Part shown: one piece after another, positions 29,060-39,384 of the stretch
How the letters are laid out: every line of letters starts with the position of its first letter
Numbering within the stretch: position 1 is the stretch's first letter
Notes under the pieces: model-generated
Told to the model about the DNA's origin: nothing
The model's input: the letters and a program-made list of their open reading frames with translations, nothing else
The model's database searches: none
From: Pelargonium nanum
Lineage: Eukaryota > Streptophyta > Magnoliopsida > Geraniales > Geraniaceae
DNA length: 39,587 nt
Assembly: GCA_036897485.1 (NCBI GenBank)
Contig: JAYMTF010000332.1
Location: 1 to 39,587 of the forward strand
Direction of reading: 5' to 3'
Made by a program: the position numbers and the translations under genes

Positions 29060-30300
29060 CAGTACTGCTAATACTCTCTCTTGTAAAGCCATTTCTGGTG
29101 TCCAAAAATAGCTTGCAAAATCTCAAATTTACAGCATATGTTGGGTCTTGATCACTTGCAGGAATCGGAACAATTAATAAGTTCTGTTGTCACTGTCAGA
29201 TTTTGAATAGCCATGCAGCCCATGCTGGAGGCCGTGTTTGGTTAGATTTATTATAATCAACATTGAACATATTAAGATAACATAAATAGAGATTGATATG
29301 GTTAAATTTGGTCCCTAAATTGCTGTATATGCACCTAATTTAGTACTTGAACTTTTAAATTTAGACCGAAACCAAAATCGGAACGGTACTAGTTTGGGCC
29401 GGACTCGAATCACTCGAAGTCCAGTTCGTGTGGCTTGATCCCATTTTGGGTACGTAATATCTTTAACATCATGATTTTCTATGTGTCTATTGTCGTACAA
29501 GTCAGATATTAGGTTGATAAATACAAATCATTGAATGTATCCATGTAGATCTGGCTCATACCAATCCGGGTCCGAGTCGACAAGTCGGTCCTCTATGAAA
29601 TAATACGGTCCGGTCCAATCTTCGATCCTCTTAATATTTGTGGTCTGCATCGGCTGGCTATGGACCATCCTACTTTTGAACATCCTTACATTTTACCTAC
29701 TCCACATTTAATAAAAAATTCAAATTCTTTTTTTGTAGCTCAAAAATTCAAATTCAAAATTCTTTCAAAAAAAAATTCAAATTCAAAATAGTTGAAATTG
29801 AACAAAATAAATTTTGTCTTTATTGAGTTATTGACTCACTTTTTTACGCAGGAATAAATTATCATGATCCTCCCACTTTCATTCAATCAACGATGCTCCT
29901 TATAAGATCCATAGTCACATATTGTGGATGCAATCCACCAAATCACTCCTCAAATTCCTAGGAGTGGAGAAGAACTGGAAAATAAGAAAAAATGTTTTTT
30001 CTCAGCCTCAACCACCATTTCCCACCACTGAGGACCCGACACGTGTAAAACGTTAATCCTCTGCCCTCGCCTCTAAACTATAACGGACGTTATCGAACCT
30101 AACTGACAAACAATAATCACATCGTGGCCGTCCATTCACCGCTGTCCAGATCTGTCGGCCAGGATAGCACAACATTCATGTCAAAAGCAGTTCAACCACC
30201 TGTCAAAACTCGCCACGTGTCCTCACCCGAGAGCTGCGATACACACCGAATTACCTGGAATCGCCGGAACCCAACCATATCCCAACAAGTCTCTCTCTCC
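29060..30300. other. Divergent intergenic region between GLR and PP2C
   Basis: This is the shared upstream region of two divergently transcribed genes. The part 29310-29640 contains decayed repeat-like sequence (words such as ccggactcgaatcactcg and acggtccggtccaatc) with no clear ends. Around 29720-29800 the phrase aaaattcaaattc is reiterated. No gene is supported. Confidence 0.5.
30040..30221 (+). promoter_or_regulatory. Two CACGTG (ABRE/G-box) motifs upstream of PP2C
   Basis: ACACGTGT lies at 30039-30046 and CCACGTGTC at 30213-30221. The second contains the ABRE core ACGTGTC. Both sit within about 300 bases upstream of the likely transcription start near 30290-30350, where CT-rich leader sequence begins. 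They suggest bZIP or bHLH binding and possibly ABA response. No functional proof is available from sequence. Confidence 0.4.
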
Positions 30301-30435
30301 TCTCAATTTTTTTCTTCTCTGAATAAAAATTTCAAACCGAAAGCTCTCTGATTCTATTTCTGGCAAATTTTATTTTCTGAGGTTTTCCTCTTCGATCAAA
30401 CAAGGCAAATCACAACAATCGCCATCGTCATCTCC

Positions 30436-31110
30436 GTGAGAATTTCTAATTATTAGCGCAATTTTTTGTTTCGGATTATTGTTTCGTTTTGTGTTATTTT
30501 GATCTTGTTCTCGGAACGTTCTGCGAATTGTATAGCTTGTTCCGGCGAATCATTGTAGCCTTAACCATGCTTTAGGATTGTTAGGAGCTAGGTTTTCGGG
30601 AAATTTGGATTGCGTGATCTCGCGGTTTAGGTTTCGATTGTTTTTTATATAGCGAAAATTGAAAGGTTTTCGTTGGGATTTATTTTCATAGCAAGTTAGT
30701 TCGGGGCTCTGCAGTGTTGGGGATTTAGTGGGGGCGTGAAGATTGGTCGTGGGTTACTTGGTGGTTTTGTGTATCTCGAGGAAAGGAACTGTTTTTTTCT
30801 TTTTCCTGGAAAATTAAGGTAAACGGTGTATTTGGGCATTTCTGAAGTTTATAGCTTGCTTGAGAGTTGAGACCGTATTGTCTGTGTTTGGTATCTGAAG
30901 TAAATATATTCTTGGAAGAGTAAGGTTGGTGAATTTGGGCTATTTGTGAAGCTTTTAGGCTGCTTCTTTTGGTTCAATCGCGTTGGGCTGTTTGGGATTT
31001 ACTATTGGTCTCTGAAAATTTCTGGTTGCGAGCCATATCTATTTGTTATAGAGATTGAATTGTCATTGTGGGTTGAAAGGATTTTGGAGAAAAGTGCTGC
31101 CCGAGTTTAG
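30436..31110 (+). other. Probable 5' leader intron of PP2C
   Basis: A donor (CTCC then gtgagaa, 30436) and an acceptor (gagtttag, ending 31110) bracket 675 T-rich, G-moderate bases. Several ATG-free stretches and the T-rich composition fit a leader intron. Part of this sequence (about 30772-31107) recurs at 34362-34590 and 37882-38155. Confidence 0.4.
30772..31107 (+). repeat. Dispersed repeat, copy 1 (in PP2C leader)
   Basis: It shares blocks such as tatctcgaggaaaggaact with copy 3 and tattcttggaagagtaaggt plus ggttggtgaatttgggctat with copy 2. All three copies are in the same orientation. Confidence 0.75.
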
Positions 31111-31158
31111 GGTTTGTATCAACTATCAAGCAACAATATTTATGATCTCAAAGGGACA

Positions 31159-34021
31159 ATGGCTGCTGGAATGGATTTCTCTCCCACATATAGGCTGTTG
31201 GAAGATGGTTACAAGAATAAAAATGTTTCAGCTACAGAAGATGAGAGTTCAGACGGCGTGGATCATATGAAACGACTATCAAATCAGAAGCCTCCACGAC
31301 ACCTCTCTGTTTCACAGCATTGTATGAGCTCAAAAAAGCTTCTATCTCCGGCTGAATTGGTACAAATTTGCTTATATTATCACCATTCACTTGTATGAAG
31401 TTCATGTCTAAAATTGACTGCTATCAAGTATGCATATTTTGAGTTTATTTTATCCGCAAATGCAGATATTATGGTATAAATCTATTTTTGTTCATCGTGA
31501 TTTTGATTTTTGAAGCAACATAAGGCCAGTTTCAAGTATTAATTTTTAAACCATGTATGCCATTTAGCTTGTGCATATTACAACTACTTGCTGGGGAATG
31601 AATGTTATCTCATTCTATTACTTGCTTTACACTCTCATATAGAACTACAACGCAATGGTCAATGGTCATCTTCAGTCGTTATATGTTCTGTCTAGGTGTG
31701 AAGTAATTTGGAAAAGTTGATACTTGATTGATTACGTTATTTTTATGCAACCATTTATCCCAAACTGTGCTATTCAAATATTCATCTCTTCCATTATTTT
31801 TTCATCAAGTGAAGCAGAGTGTTGATTCATCTTTTTCCTATTTTGCTTCATACTAGCCGTATATATTTCAGCCACTGCATTTTATAGTTGATCTTTATAT
31901 AACTCTTCATTTTTATCCTTCAGGAATTGAATGCTGGGATCGTTGTCAGTAAGTCAGCATCTGACAATAAGTTTTTGCCGGTGTTCCGGTCAGGAAGCTG
32001 TGCTGAAAGGGGACCGAAACAGTTTATGGAGGATGAACACCTATGTATAGATAATCTTGTTGAACATCTAGGTCCACCTGCAGCCTTTCCTTCTCCTGGA
32101 GCTTTCTATGGGGTGAGTATTCTTTATTCCTGCTTTACTGGTTGGACTTGGACACATGCCGAGTTGCTTAAAATGTATAAATTTTCTATATCATCAATGG
32201 TCAACGGATCATTATAGAAGGGTTTGTAAATAGGAGACATCAGAATTCGATCTCTCTGCATCCTTTTGATCATTTATATAGTTATCAATCAATACTTAAA
32301 TTTTTCCGCCATTCACTAAGTGTATTTGTTTTGGAGACTGTTCATTGATTTACCGTCATTATCTTTTGCATGGCCTGATTTTCATTAAAATTATGGTTAC
32401 ATTATGAAAAGCTGACGTAGCATCTCTCACTTTCCTTCTACAAAATTTATGCATTTCACATAAAAATAAATGACATAGAAGAATTAGGGAAAATGGATTG
32501 CTGAGTTGTGAGTATAAAGTGGATGAATGCAGGCAGCTTATGTTCTTTTGAGTTTTGAGACACGTTTTTCTTTTACTGGATGAATTATCTTTCTTTATGT
32601 TTCAATAGTTATTCATATTTCTCCTTGTTCAGTTGAAGAAAAACCCTCCTGTATTATATTATAATTTGGGTGGTAAATGACTTTACTTTCTGGCTAGCCA
32701 TGTCCGTGAAATGAATATTTTTCTATATGTGTTGTCAGATATTTGATGGTCATGGAGGTACAGATGCAGCATGTTTTGTTCGAAGTAATATCCTTCAACT
32801 CATAGTTGAAGATTCTCATTTTCCAGTTTGCGTGGAGAAGGCAATTAAGAGTGCCTTCATGAAAGCTGATTATGCATTTGCAGATGCTAGTTCTCTCGAT
32901 ATTTCCTCTGGCACCACTGCTCTAACTGCTTTTGTTTCTGGAAGGTAACTAAACCTCATCACAGTTATGGAATTTAGGAATTCTTTGGAAATGTATTTAA
33001 ACATTGTGCCTGCTACTAGATGGTTTTGGAAGTACGCTGTTGGTTATGACTACGAGTTTCCTATTGTCCGGAATGTCCAGTAATTGACCTCTTCAGATGC
33101 TATGTTGGAACGTGGCATGAATGGATTTATAATAGAATAAAGATTTAAGGAAATATATAAGTGCTTTATCATACTGAACGATTTTGTTTTTTAAAAGTCA
33201 TCATTTGAAAATCTTGTGTATTTTGAGATAGTTGGGAGGGGTCTTCTCTTCTCAGAAGCAGGATTGTGACATATTCTTGTTTATCTCTTTTCCTTCCTTT
33301 CATCTAATATGAAGTGCTGACCAGATAAATTTCATATGAAACTCAAAACATGGAGTATAGCTGAAATATTGATAGTACCAAGGTTTCTTTATGACTGGTC
33401 ATTAGATCTGAGGTTTACTCTGCACTTGGTATATTCATCTGACATTGTTATGCTTTTCCCAGGAAGTTAGTAGTTGCAAATGCTGGGGATTGTCGAGCTG
33501 TACTTGGGAAGAGAGGTAGAGCTATTGAGCTGTCCAAAGACCACAAACCCAATTGTACTTCTGAAAAACTAAGAATTGAAAAACTTGGTGGAGTCATATA
33601 TGATGGCTACCTCAATGGCCAATTATCAGTGGCCCGTGCCATTGGGGACTGGCACATGAAGGGGGCCAAAGGTTCTGCTTGCCCTTTAAGTGCAGAGCCA
33701 GAGTTGCGAGATATGCAGTTGACGGAGGATGACGAGTTTTTGATAATGGGCTGTGATGGTCTATGGGATGTAATGAGCAGCCAGTGTGCTGTGACTTTGG
33801 CAAGGAAAGAACTGATGCACCATAATGATCCAGAAAGATGCTCCAAAGAGCTGGTCAGAGAGGCGCTGAAGCGTCATACTTGTGATAATTTAACAGTTAT
33901 TGTGATCTGTTTCTCGCCAGACCCTCCCCCGCGGATAGAGATACCTCAATCTCGAGTTCGTCGGAGCATCTCTGCAGAAGGGCTGAATTTACTGAAAGGG
34001 GTATTGGATGGCAACACATGA
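31159..34021 (+). CDS. Protein phosphatase 2C (PP2C)
   Basis: This is a metal-dependent serine/threonine phosphatase. Four exons join to 384 aa: 31159-31359, 31924-32112, 32739-32944, 33463-34021. After a roughly 90-residue non-catalytic N-terminus, the catalytic domain shows [18 protein letters not shown] (Asp in MED near 108), FDGHGG (near 132-137, metal-binding Asp and Gly), [50 protein letters not shown] (metal-binding Asp near 297) and [11 protein letters not shown]. The C-terminus is short and basic with [16 protein letters not shown]. All metal-coordinating positions look intact, so an active enzyme is expected. It resembles Arabidopsis PP2C27/DBP-like proteins from memory. It lacks the clade A (ABI1) features I can recognise. 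ATG 31159 is the first ATG of the open frame, which extends upstream without ATG. Confidence 0.95.
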
Positions 34022-34936
34022 AAAATGATGAGATGGTTTCGTTGGTGGTTATGTATTCTATTTGTTGGCAATGGCATCTTAAACGTTGGAGTTGAAGGTT
34101 ACAATTGGTTGGAATTCCCTCCCACCCACCACCCGCCGTGGTCTGTTCTGGTACTTTCTGGCTGCTTAGCCACAGATGACACACCACCTCTTTGACTAAA
34201 TAAAATTGATGTAGAATGTGATTCTTTGAAATTTATCTGGCATGTACATTTTAGATCATTTTTGTTCTACTGATAGGAAGAATTCTTTGTTGAATTTTCT
34301 ATTTGCAATCAATTTTTCTTCAGTTATTGTTTTGTTTTGTACATGTCCATATATTGTTCAAGTCTATAGCTTGCTTGAGGCAATATTTGTTTGCAAGATT
34401 TTTGGTATCTGAAGTACATATATTCTTGGAAGAGTAAGGTTGGTGAATTTGGGCTATTGGTGAAGCTTTTTAGGTTGCTTCTTTTGGTTCAATAGTGTTG
34501 TGCTGTGTGGGATTTACTATTTGTCTCAAGCAAATGTCAAATTGTTATAAAGATTGAATTGTCATTTTGGAGAAAAGTGGTGCTCGAGTTCACTCTGCTT
34601 GGAAAGTTGAAATATTGATTCATATTCTGATGGCATTACTACTGCCGCAAGTGTGTGCCTTTGTTCTTTCAGTGATTGCTGATATTGTATACGAAGCACT
34701 AAAGATATGCAGAAATTAGGTGGTTTCAAGCTTCCTTTCTGGCTACTTCAGGTAGAACATGTAGATCAACAGCATGCATGGATGTCCAAACTGATACAAT
34801 TCGAAACAAAAATAAATAGTTAAGGGACCGAAATGAAACATTTTGGTAAGTAAACTTGATTTGAGAGTAGAGGCCAGAGAGTGATTGTCCAAAATCTGGT
34901 AAAGGAACCATCTGTTAATGTTTAGTCAGTTACTGC
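34022..34936. other. PP2C 3' region and spacer
   Basis: This contains the PP2C 3' untranslated region, then repeat copy 2 (34362-34590), then unremarkable AT-rich DNA. No gene is seen. Confidence 0.55.
34362..34590 (+). repeat. Dispersed repeat, copy 2 (downstream of PP2C)
   Basis: Colinear with about 30849-31107. Shared blocks include tatagcttgcttgag, tattcttggaagagtaaggt, gcttcttttggttcaat and gattgaattgtcatt. Similarity is high but interrupted by small gaps. Confidence 0.8.
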
Positions 34937-35389
34937 TAGGGGTGACAATTCGTTCTCACGGATCGTGTTGAAAGTTTAGCATTTTGTTAAACAGGTCATT
35001 CCGAACTTAATCTGCTTATTAAATAGTTTGAATAACATTACACAAACACGACCCGTTTATGAGGGAGTTGACACGACATAACACATTTAAAATAAGCGGG
35101 CTCAAAATTATACGACCCGACACATTTAAATAATGAGTTAATATTGAATTGACACAACCCGACATATTTGACTCGTTTAACTTAAATAAATCACTATTTA
35201 CATAAGTTCGAGGATTTACATTTTTATCTTTAAATAGATTAGTCAACAAACAGGTTACACATTCCGTTCAATTAAACGGGTTAAACAGGTGAGATTAATC
35301 AACACAAATCTGACACGAACTGATAACCCACTTAAATTGAAGTTGAATCGTACTATGGGTCATAACTCATAACCCAGTTGCCAACCCTA
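34937..35389. mobile_element. MITE-like element with imperfect terminal inverted repeats
   Basis: The left end taggggtgacaa (34937-34948) and the reverse complement of the right end ttgccaaccct-a (finishing at 35389) agree at about 10 of 12 positions. The 453-bp interior has no coding capacity and is rich in cgaccc and gacacg words. TAGGG-type ends with internal CACGACCC motifs recall non-autonomous hAT-like elements of eudicots. No target-site duplication was found. Confidence 0.5.
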
Positions 35390-35472
35390 GGCCTAGACCC
35401 TAGTTACCGCCACGTCTGGGTCTCACACGAAACGCAACAGAACAGCGAGGCAGAAGCAAACCAAACCAAACC

Positions 35473-35478
35473 CACGTG
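35473..35478. promoter_or_regulatory. G-box upstream of the GeBP-like gene
   Basis: A CACGTG hexamer about 145 bases before the ATG, followed by CA- and CT-rich leader sequence (ctctctctctc at about 35587-35597). It is a candidate bZIP/bHLH site by motif only. Confidence 0.35.
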
Positions 35479-35620
35479 AGCATGAAGGCACGAACCACTT
35501 CCACTTGACACCCCCTAACCAACCAACTAACAACAAACCCACCCTTATTTTTCACTCCAACCAAACCCACTTAACCCCACCACCCTCTCTCTCTCTCCCC
35601 TCAGGCTCGCCACAGTAACC

Positions 35621-36793
35621 ATGGCCACTGAGAGAGACGACGCCGTATTTCCCGAGGAAGACATCGAAGACGACGACGATAGCCAGGAAGACGACGACGA
35701 CGACGAATTAGAAAATGACGTCGTCCTCCCCGACGACGAGGAGGATCTCAACTCCGCCTCCCCTTCGACCTCCTCCCTCCCCATCGCCGCCGATCCGACC
35801 TCTCTCGTCACCGTCGCCGTTCCCGGCACCTCCGTCTTCGACGGCGCTCCCTCCTCCGCCCCTGGACCTGTTTCCTCTTCCGATCCCAAATTGCCTGCGC
35901 CGGAGGAGAAGAAGCCGCAGCCGCTGCCCCTGGACGAGTCGCGCCGGCTCTTTCAGCGTCTCTGGACCGACGAGGACGAGATCGAGCTTCTCCAAGGGTT
36001 TCTCGATTACACCACGCAGCGCGGATCCTCCCACCACCACGACACGGCTCTCTTCTACGATCAAATTAAGTCAAAGCTGCAGCTCGATTTCAACAAGAAC
36101 CAGCTCGTCGAGAAGCTGCGCCGTCTGAAGAAGAAGTACCGGAACGTCCTCGTCAAAATCAACTCCGGAAAGGACTTCTCCTTCAAGAACCCTCACGATC
36201 AGGCCACTTTCGAGATCTCGCGCAAGATCTGGAACAACACCGGACGCGTTGGCGTCGAAGATAACGCATTGGACGATGACGAAGAATCAAACCCTAACCC
36301 TAACCCCAACCCCAACCCCAATTTGATTTACAGTGAGGTCAAGAACGAAGAAATTGCTGGTAACAGTGCTGAGAAGAAGACGCCTAGGTCCAGGAAGCGA
36401 GCACGGTCACGAGCTGGACTGGGAAACGAAGAGAGACCGATCTCGAATGATGGACCAGCAACAATTAATGGAAGCAATAACAATACTAATACAGCGACCT
36501 TGATTGAGGACACAGTGAGGAGTTGCTTGTCTCCATTGTTTAAAGAGCTGCTGAGCAATGCTATGGGACTGGGCGGGCCGTGCACCAGCCGTGGTTTTGG
36601 GGCTTCTGCATTCAATCCTATGGCATTGACTTTTGGTGGCCTGGGATCATTGAATTTCGGAGCCGGAGAAATGGTGGACGAGAAATGGAGGAAGCAACAT
36701 ATTTTGGAATTGGAGGTGTATTCGAAGAGGTTGGAGTTGGTGCAGGACCAGATTAAAACGGCATTGGAGGAATTGCGATCAACTGGAGGTTGA
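35621..36793 (+). CDS. GLABROUS1 enhancer-binding protein (GeBP)/STOREKEEPER-family transcription factor
   Basis: Single-exon gene of 390 aa. GeBP/STOREKEEPER proteins are plant nuclear DNA-binding proteins linked to trichome and cytokinin responses. The N-terminus is strongly acidic (EEDIEDDDDSQEDDDDDELE, residues about 12-31). A Ser/Pro/Ala-rich linker follows, then the DUF573-type trihelix-like domain at about 108-210 (RLFQRLWTDEDEIELLQGFL; NQLVEKLRRLKKKYRNVL; FEISRKIW). A run of Asn-Pro dipeptides follows near 225-236, then a basic patch with RSRKRARSRAG resembling a nuclear localisation signal. The C-terminal helix with KQHILELEVYSKRLELVQDQ has leucine-zipper-like heptads, as in family members that dimerise. 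The first 600 or so bases are markedly GC-rich compared with the surroundings. Absence of introns is typical of the family. Confidence 0.93.
   Translation: MATERDDAVFPEEDIEDDDDSQEDDDDDELENDVVLPDDEEDLNSASPSTSSLPIAADPTSLVTVAVPGTSVFDGAPSSAPGPVSSSDPKLPAPEEKKPQPLPLDESRRLFQRLWTDEDEIELLQGFLDYTTQRGSSHHHDTALFYDQIKSKLQLDFNKNQLVEKLRRLKKKYRNVLVKINSGKDFSFKNPHDQATFEISRKIWNNTGRVGVEDNALDDDEESNPNPNPNPNPNLIYSEVKNEEIAGNSAEKKTPRSRKRARSRAGLGNEERPISNDGPATINGSNNNTNTATLIEDTVRSCLSPLFKELLSNAMGLGGPCTSRGFGASAFNPMALTFGGLGSLNFGAGEMVDEKWRKQHILELEVYSKRLELVQDQIKTALEELRSTGG
36289..36323 (+). repeat. Telomere-like hexanucleotide repeat inside the GeBP-like CDS
   Basis: Five tandem AACCCY hexamers (aaccct twice, then aacccc three times) encode consecutive Asn-Pro. 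The left edge reads aaaccct, identical to the plant telomere unit. It stays in frame because each unit is six bases. Confidence 0.85.
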
Positions 36794-36981
36794 TGAAGGT
36801 GATGCTTTTCACAGGGGTTAGTAGTCATACCCCGGATTTTTCTTTTTCAGTTCATAAGTATTTGTTGGTCATTGATCAATGGTTGATAGTGTAGCTGGTG
36901 ATTGCATTTGCCTTCTCTGTCGTTAATTTAATAGAACAGTTGTTGAATAATGATTTATAATCAAATTAGTTCTCTTTACAG
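36794..36981. other. 3' flank of the GeBP-like gene
   Basis: Probable 3' untranslated region. AT-rich, with nothing coding. Confidence 0.5.
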
Positions 36982-37610
36982 CTTGTTCATACAATGTTTT
37001 CTTTTTTCTTCGTGCATATAATTGTTCCAGCATCCATTGAAATCAAATTTGTCAAACAATTTTCAATAGTTTGGAATGATTTTCAGTCAAATGTTTCTGA
37101 AGGTGTTAGTAGGAAGTAAATTTCATATCAAAACCAACTTCGCTGTACTTGGCGTAACTAGTTACATAGCTTGGTGAAGACTTTCTTTTTACAGGTTGTT
37201 CATACAATGTTTTCTTTTTTCTGCGTGCATATAATTGTTCCATTATCCGTTGAAATCAAATTTGTTTGACAAATTTCAATAGTTTGGAATGATTTTGAGT
37301 AAAATATTTCTGAAGTTGTTAGTAGGAAGTAAATTTCATATCAAAACCAACTTCGCTGTACTTGACATAACTAGCTACATAGTTTGGTGAAGACTTTCTT
37401 TTTACAGGTTGTTCATACAATGTTTTCTTTTTATGTGTGCATATAATTGTTCCATTATCCATTGAAATCAAATTTGTCAAACAAATTTCAATAGTTTGGA
37501 ATGATTTTCAATCAAATATATCTGAAGTTGTTAGTAGAAAGTGAATTTCATATCAAAACCAACTTCACTGCACTTGACATAACTAGTTACATAGTTTGGT
37601 GAAGACTTTG
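36982..37610 (+). repeat. Tandem triplication of a 213-bp unit
   Basis: Three consecutive copies start at 36982, 37195 and 37408. Each begins with ttgttcatacaatgttttct after an acag, and each contains gcatataattgttcca, caatagtttggaatgatttt and tcatatcaaaaccaactt. Units 1 and 2 are 213 bp each; the third is about 203 bp and loses its final bases. Differences are scattered substitutions and short indels. No open frame spans the units. Confidence 0.92.
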
Positions 37611-37881
37611 TTTAAAAGAATTTACTTGCCTCAAGTTTCTGGATGCGGAGTTGTTGAATACCTCATCCATAGTCTTGATGGACAGATGGGTCTTGGGGAT
37701 CATGATTCCACCTTCTAATCTCGGTATTGGGGATCATGATTCTACCTTCAACGAAAAATTAACTACAGCTTTACACTGATTCATCAAGTAGATTGAAAAC
37801 TTTTTTTCCTTGAGTGGTTAGTTCCAGCAGCTGATTCGGCTTTAATATTGGATGGTGCATTTGCTGGTGTGATATCACATA

Positions 37882-38155
37882 TATCTCGAGGAAAGGAACT
37901 ATATTATGTAGGGTAAGGTAAATTCGGTAATTCATGAAGTTTATACATTGATTGGTTCAGTATTGTTCGCAAGGCTGTGTGATATCTCTCATTGGAAGAG
38001 CAAGGTTGTAAGAACTTGTAGGCTGCTTCATTTGGTTTTATAGTTTGGGAGTGTTTTGGGAATGGGGATGTACTGTTGATCTGTGAAAGGTTGGTTGTTG
38101 CAAATAAAGTATCAAATTGTGGTATATTTTGAATTCTCATTTTGGTGGAAAGGTT
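37882..38155 (+). repeat. Dispersed repeat, copy 3 (downstream of the GeBP-like gene)
   Basis: Colinear with the PP2C leader segment 30772-31090 but more diverged. Shared blocks are tatctcgaggaaaggaact, gaagtttata, ttggaagag.aaggtt, and ggctgcttc followed by tttggtt. Orientation is the same as copies 1 and 2. Confidence 0.65.
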
Positions 38156-39098
38156 GGTGTTTGCAAATATAATATCAAATTGTGGTATAATTGATGGTTT
38201 TCTATGAGCATGTTATCAATACTTTTTCAATTCTGATATACAAGCTCTTGCAGTAGTTTGCATGGACCAAGCCACCAAGAAACTTTACAATCATTGGGCC
38301 ACCTCTGCTGCCCACCAATCTTCTAATATTTTTTTAAAAAATCACATTTTTGTGTGTGTTTTGGCAATCAAATAACTGGCCTTTGTAGAATTCTTCATGT
38401 ATTCATTTTAACCTTTTTTTTTAGTTGCTAGATGACTCAAGGCTGTGAGATGAAATAAGAATGCAGTGGCCTTCCATAAATTAAACTATAATACCAATTT
38501 ACTTTATATGAACTAAGATATACAAGACATAGTGTGACTTAAATTTATTTATGGTGTCATTATTTGGTACATCATTTTCGGATTGGGTGGTAATTTGTTG
38601 GAATCCAATCTATAATAGTTGATCTTGAAGAGAAAACTGTATATGTTCACTTCTGTAAAACAATGGAACTTGTCTTGTTTGGGCTTGTTAATGAGAATTT
38701 GAATGAAGAGATTTAATTTTGGAAATTAATTCAAGAAAGAACTACACAAGCTTCTCTTTCTTGATGGTAAAATGATAGCTGGTACGGGGATTTAAATTTG
38801 AAGACCTTTCTTTATATTCTCAAATCAAACAGCAACATAATTAGTTGTAGATAATGCACTTTCCATTCACAAATGTACAAGTGACAGGACATCAACTGCA
38901 TAGGTAGCCGGTCGGTCGGAGAAAGGGAGGATCCTGCTGTTAGTAAAATATAGATATAAATATATATAGATATACCTTGATTCTTAGTGCTTGTTTGTTT
39001 AGTGTACTTGCTCTTTCAAGGAGGTGCCACATTGGCATGACTTGAAGGAGATGACTGCCATGTAGGCAGTAGTATGTTTGGTAAATTCATGGATTTTG

Positions 39099-39168
39099 CT
39101 CCTTAAAGGAACAAAACAGTGTTTTACCTCCTTAAAGGAGCAGTTTCCTGCAGGAGCTAAATAGCTCC
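39099..39168. repeat. Palindrome-rich block
   Basis: It holds ctccttaaaggag at 39128-39140, a similar tccttaaagga near 39100-39110, tcctgcagga at 39146-39155, and GGAGCTA/TAGCTCC arms at 39153-39159 and 39162-39168. It may be the core of a small inverted-repeat transposon, but no outer ends were identified. Confidence 0.5.
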
Positions 39169-39298
39169 AGTGGAGAACTTTTTTGGTTACAAACTTTAGC
39201 AACTTCCATTTAACAATCTAAATTCATAGAAATTCTCTTCATATTCTAATAGGTTTCCAGCAACTCTTTATCGTATGAGCAATACTAGATTTGACATA

Positions 39299-39384
39299 TC
39301 AGAGTTCATCTGAAGAGCCACCGTTTTCTAATTCATCATCGTCCTCGTAGTTATTGTAAATGTACGTATGTCTGGTCGGAACCA
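39299..39384 (-). CDS. Possible terminal exon of a gene extending beyond the window
   Basis: On the minus strand an acceptor (tgtgcag) is followed by two bases and an open frame reading VPTRHTYIYNNYEDDD, then an acidic, serine-containing tail ending SSDEL and a TGA at 39301-39299. The acidic composition looks like a genuine protein C-terminus. An upstream exon may lie at about 39587-39500, but I could not link it in a consistent phase, and the protein family is not recognised. The remainder would be past the right edge. Confidence 0.35.

Larger units (their letters stand above)
37611..39298. other. Repeat-rich intergenic region
   Basis: No gene is supported. It contains a short duplication (ttggggatcatgattc at about 37691 and 37728), dispersed repeat copy 3, a roughly 64-bp tandem duplication (about 38085-38190, with aaaggttggt and atcaaattgtggtat), and a palindrome-rich block near 39095-39170. 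Confidence 0.55.

Noticed and set aside
30124..30351. 75-codon open frame upstream of PP2C
   Set aside because: Covers promoter and leader sequence with G-box motifs; the translation is not protein-like.
35545..36128. Long antisense and alternate-frame readings over the GeBP-like gene
   Set aside because: GC-rich, serine/proline-coding DNA opens several frames; only the sense frame contains the family domain.
38261..38345. Short reading MDQATKKLYNHWATSAAHQS
   Set aside because: Looked protein-like at first, but it is short, has no partner exons and ends in a poly-T/A tract.
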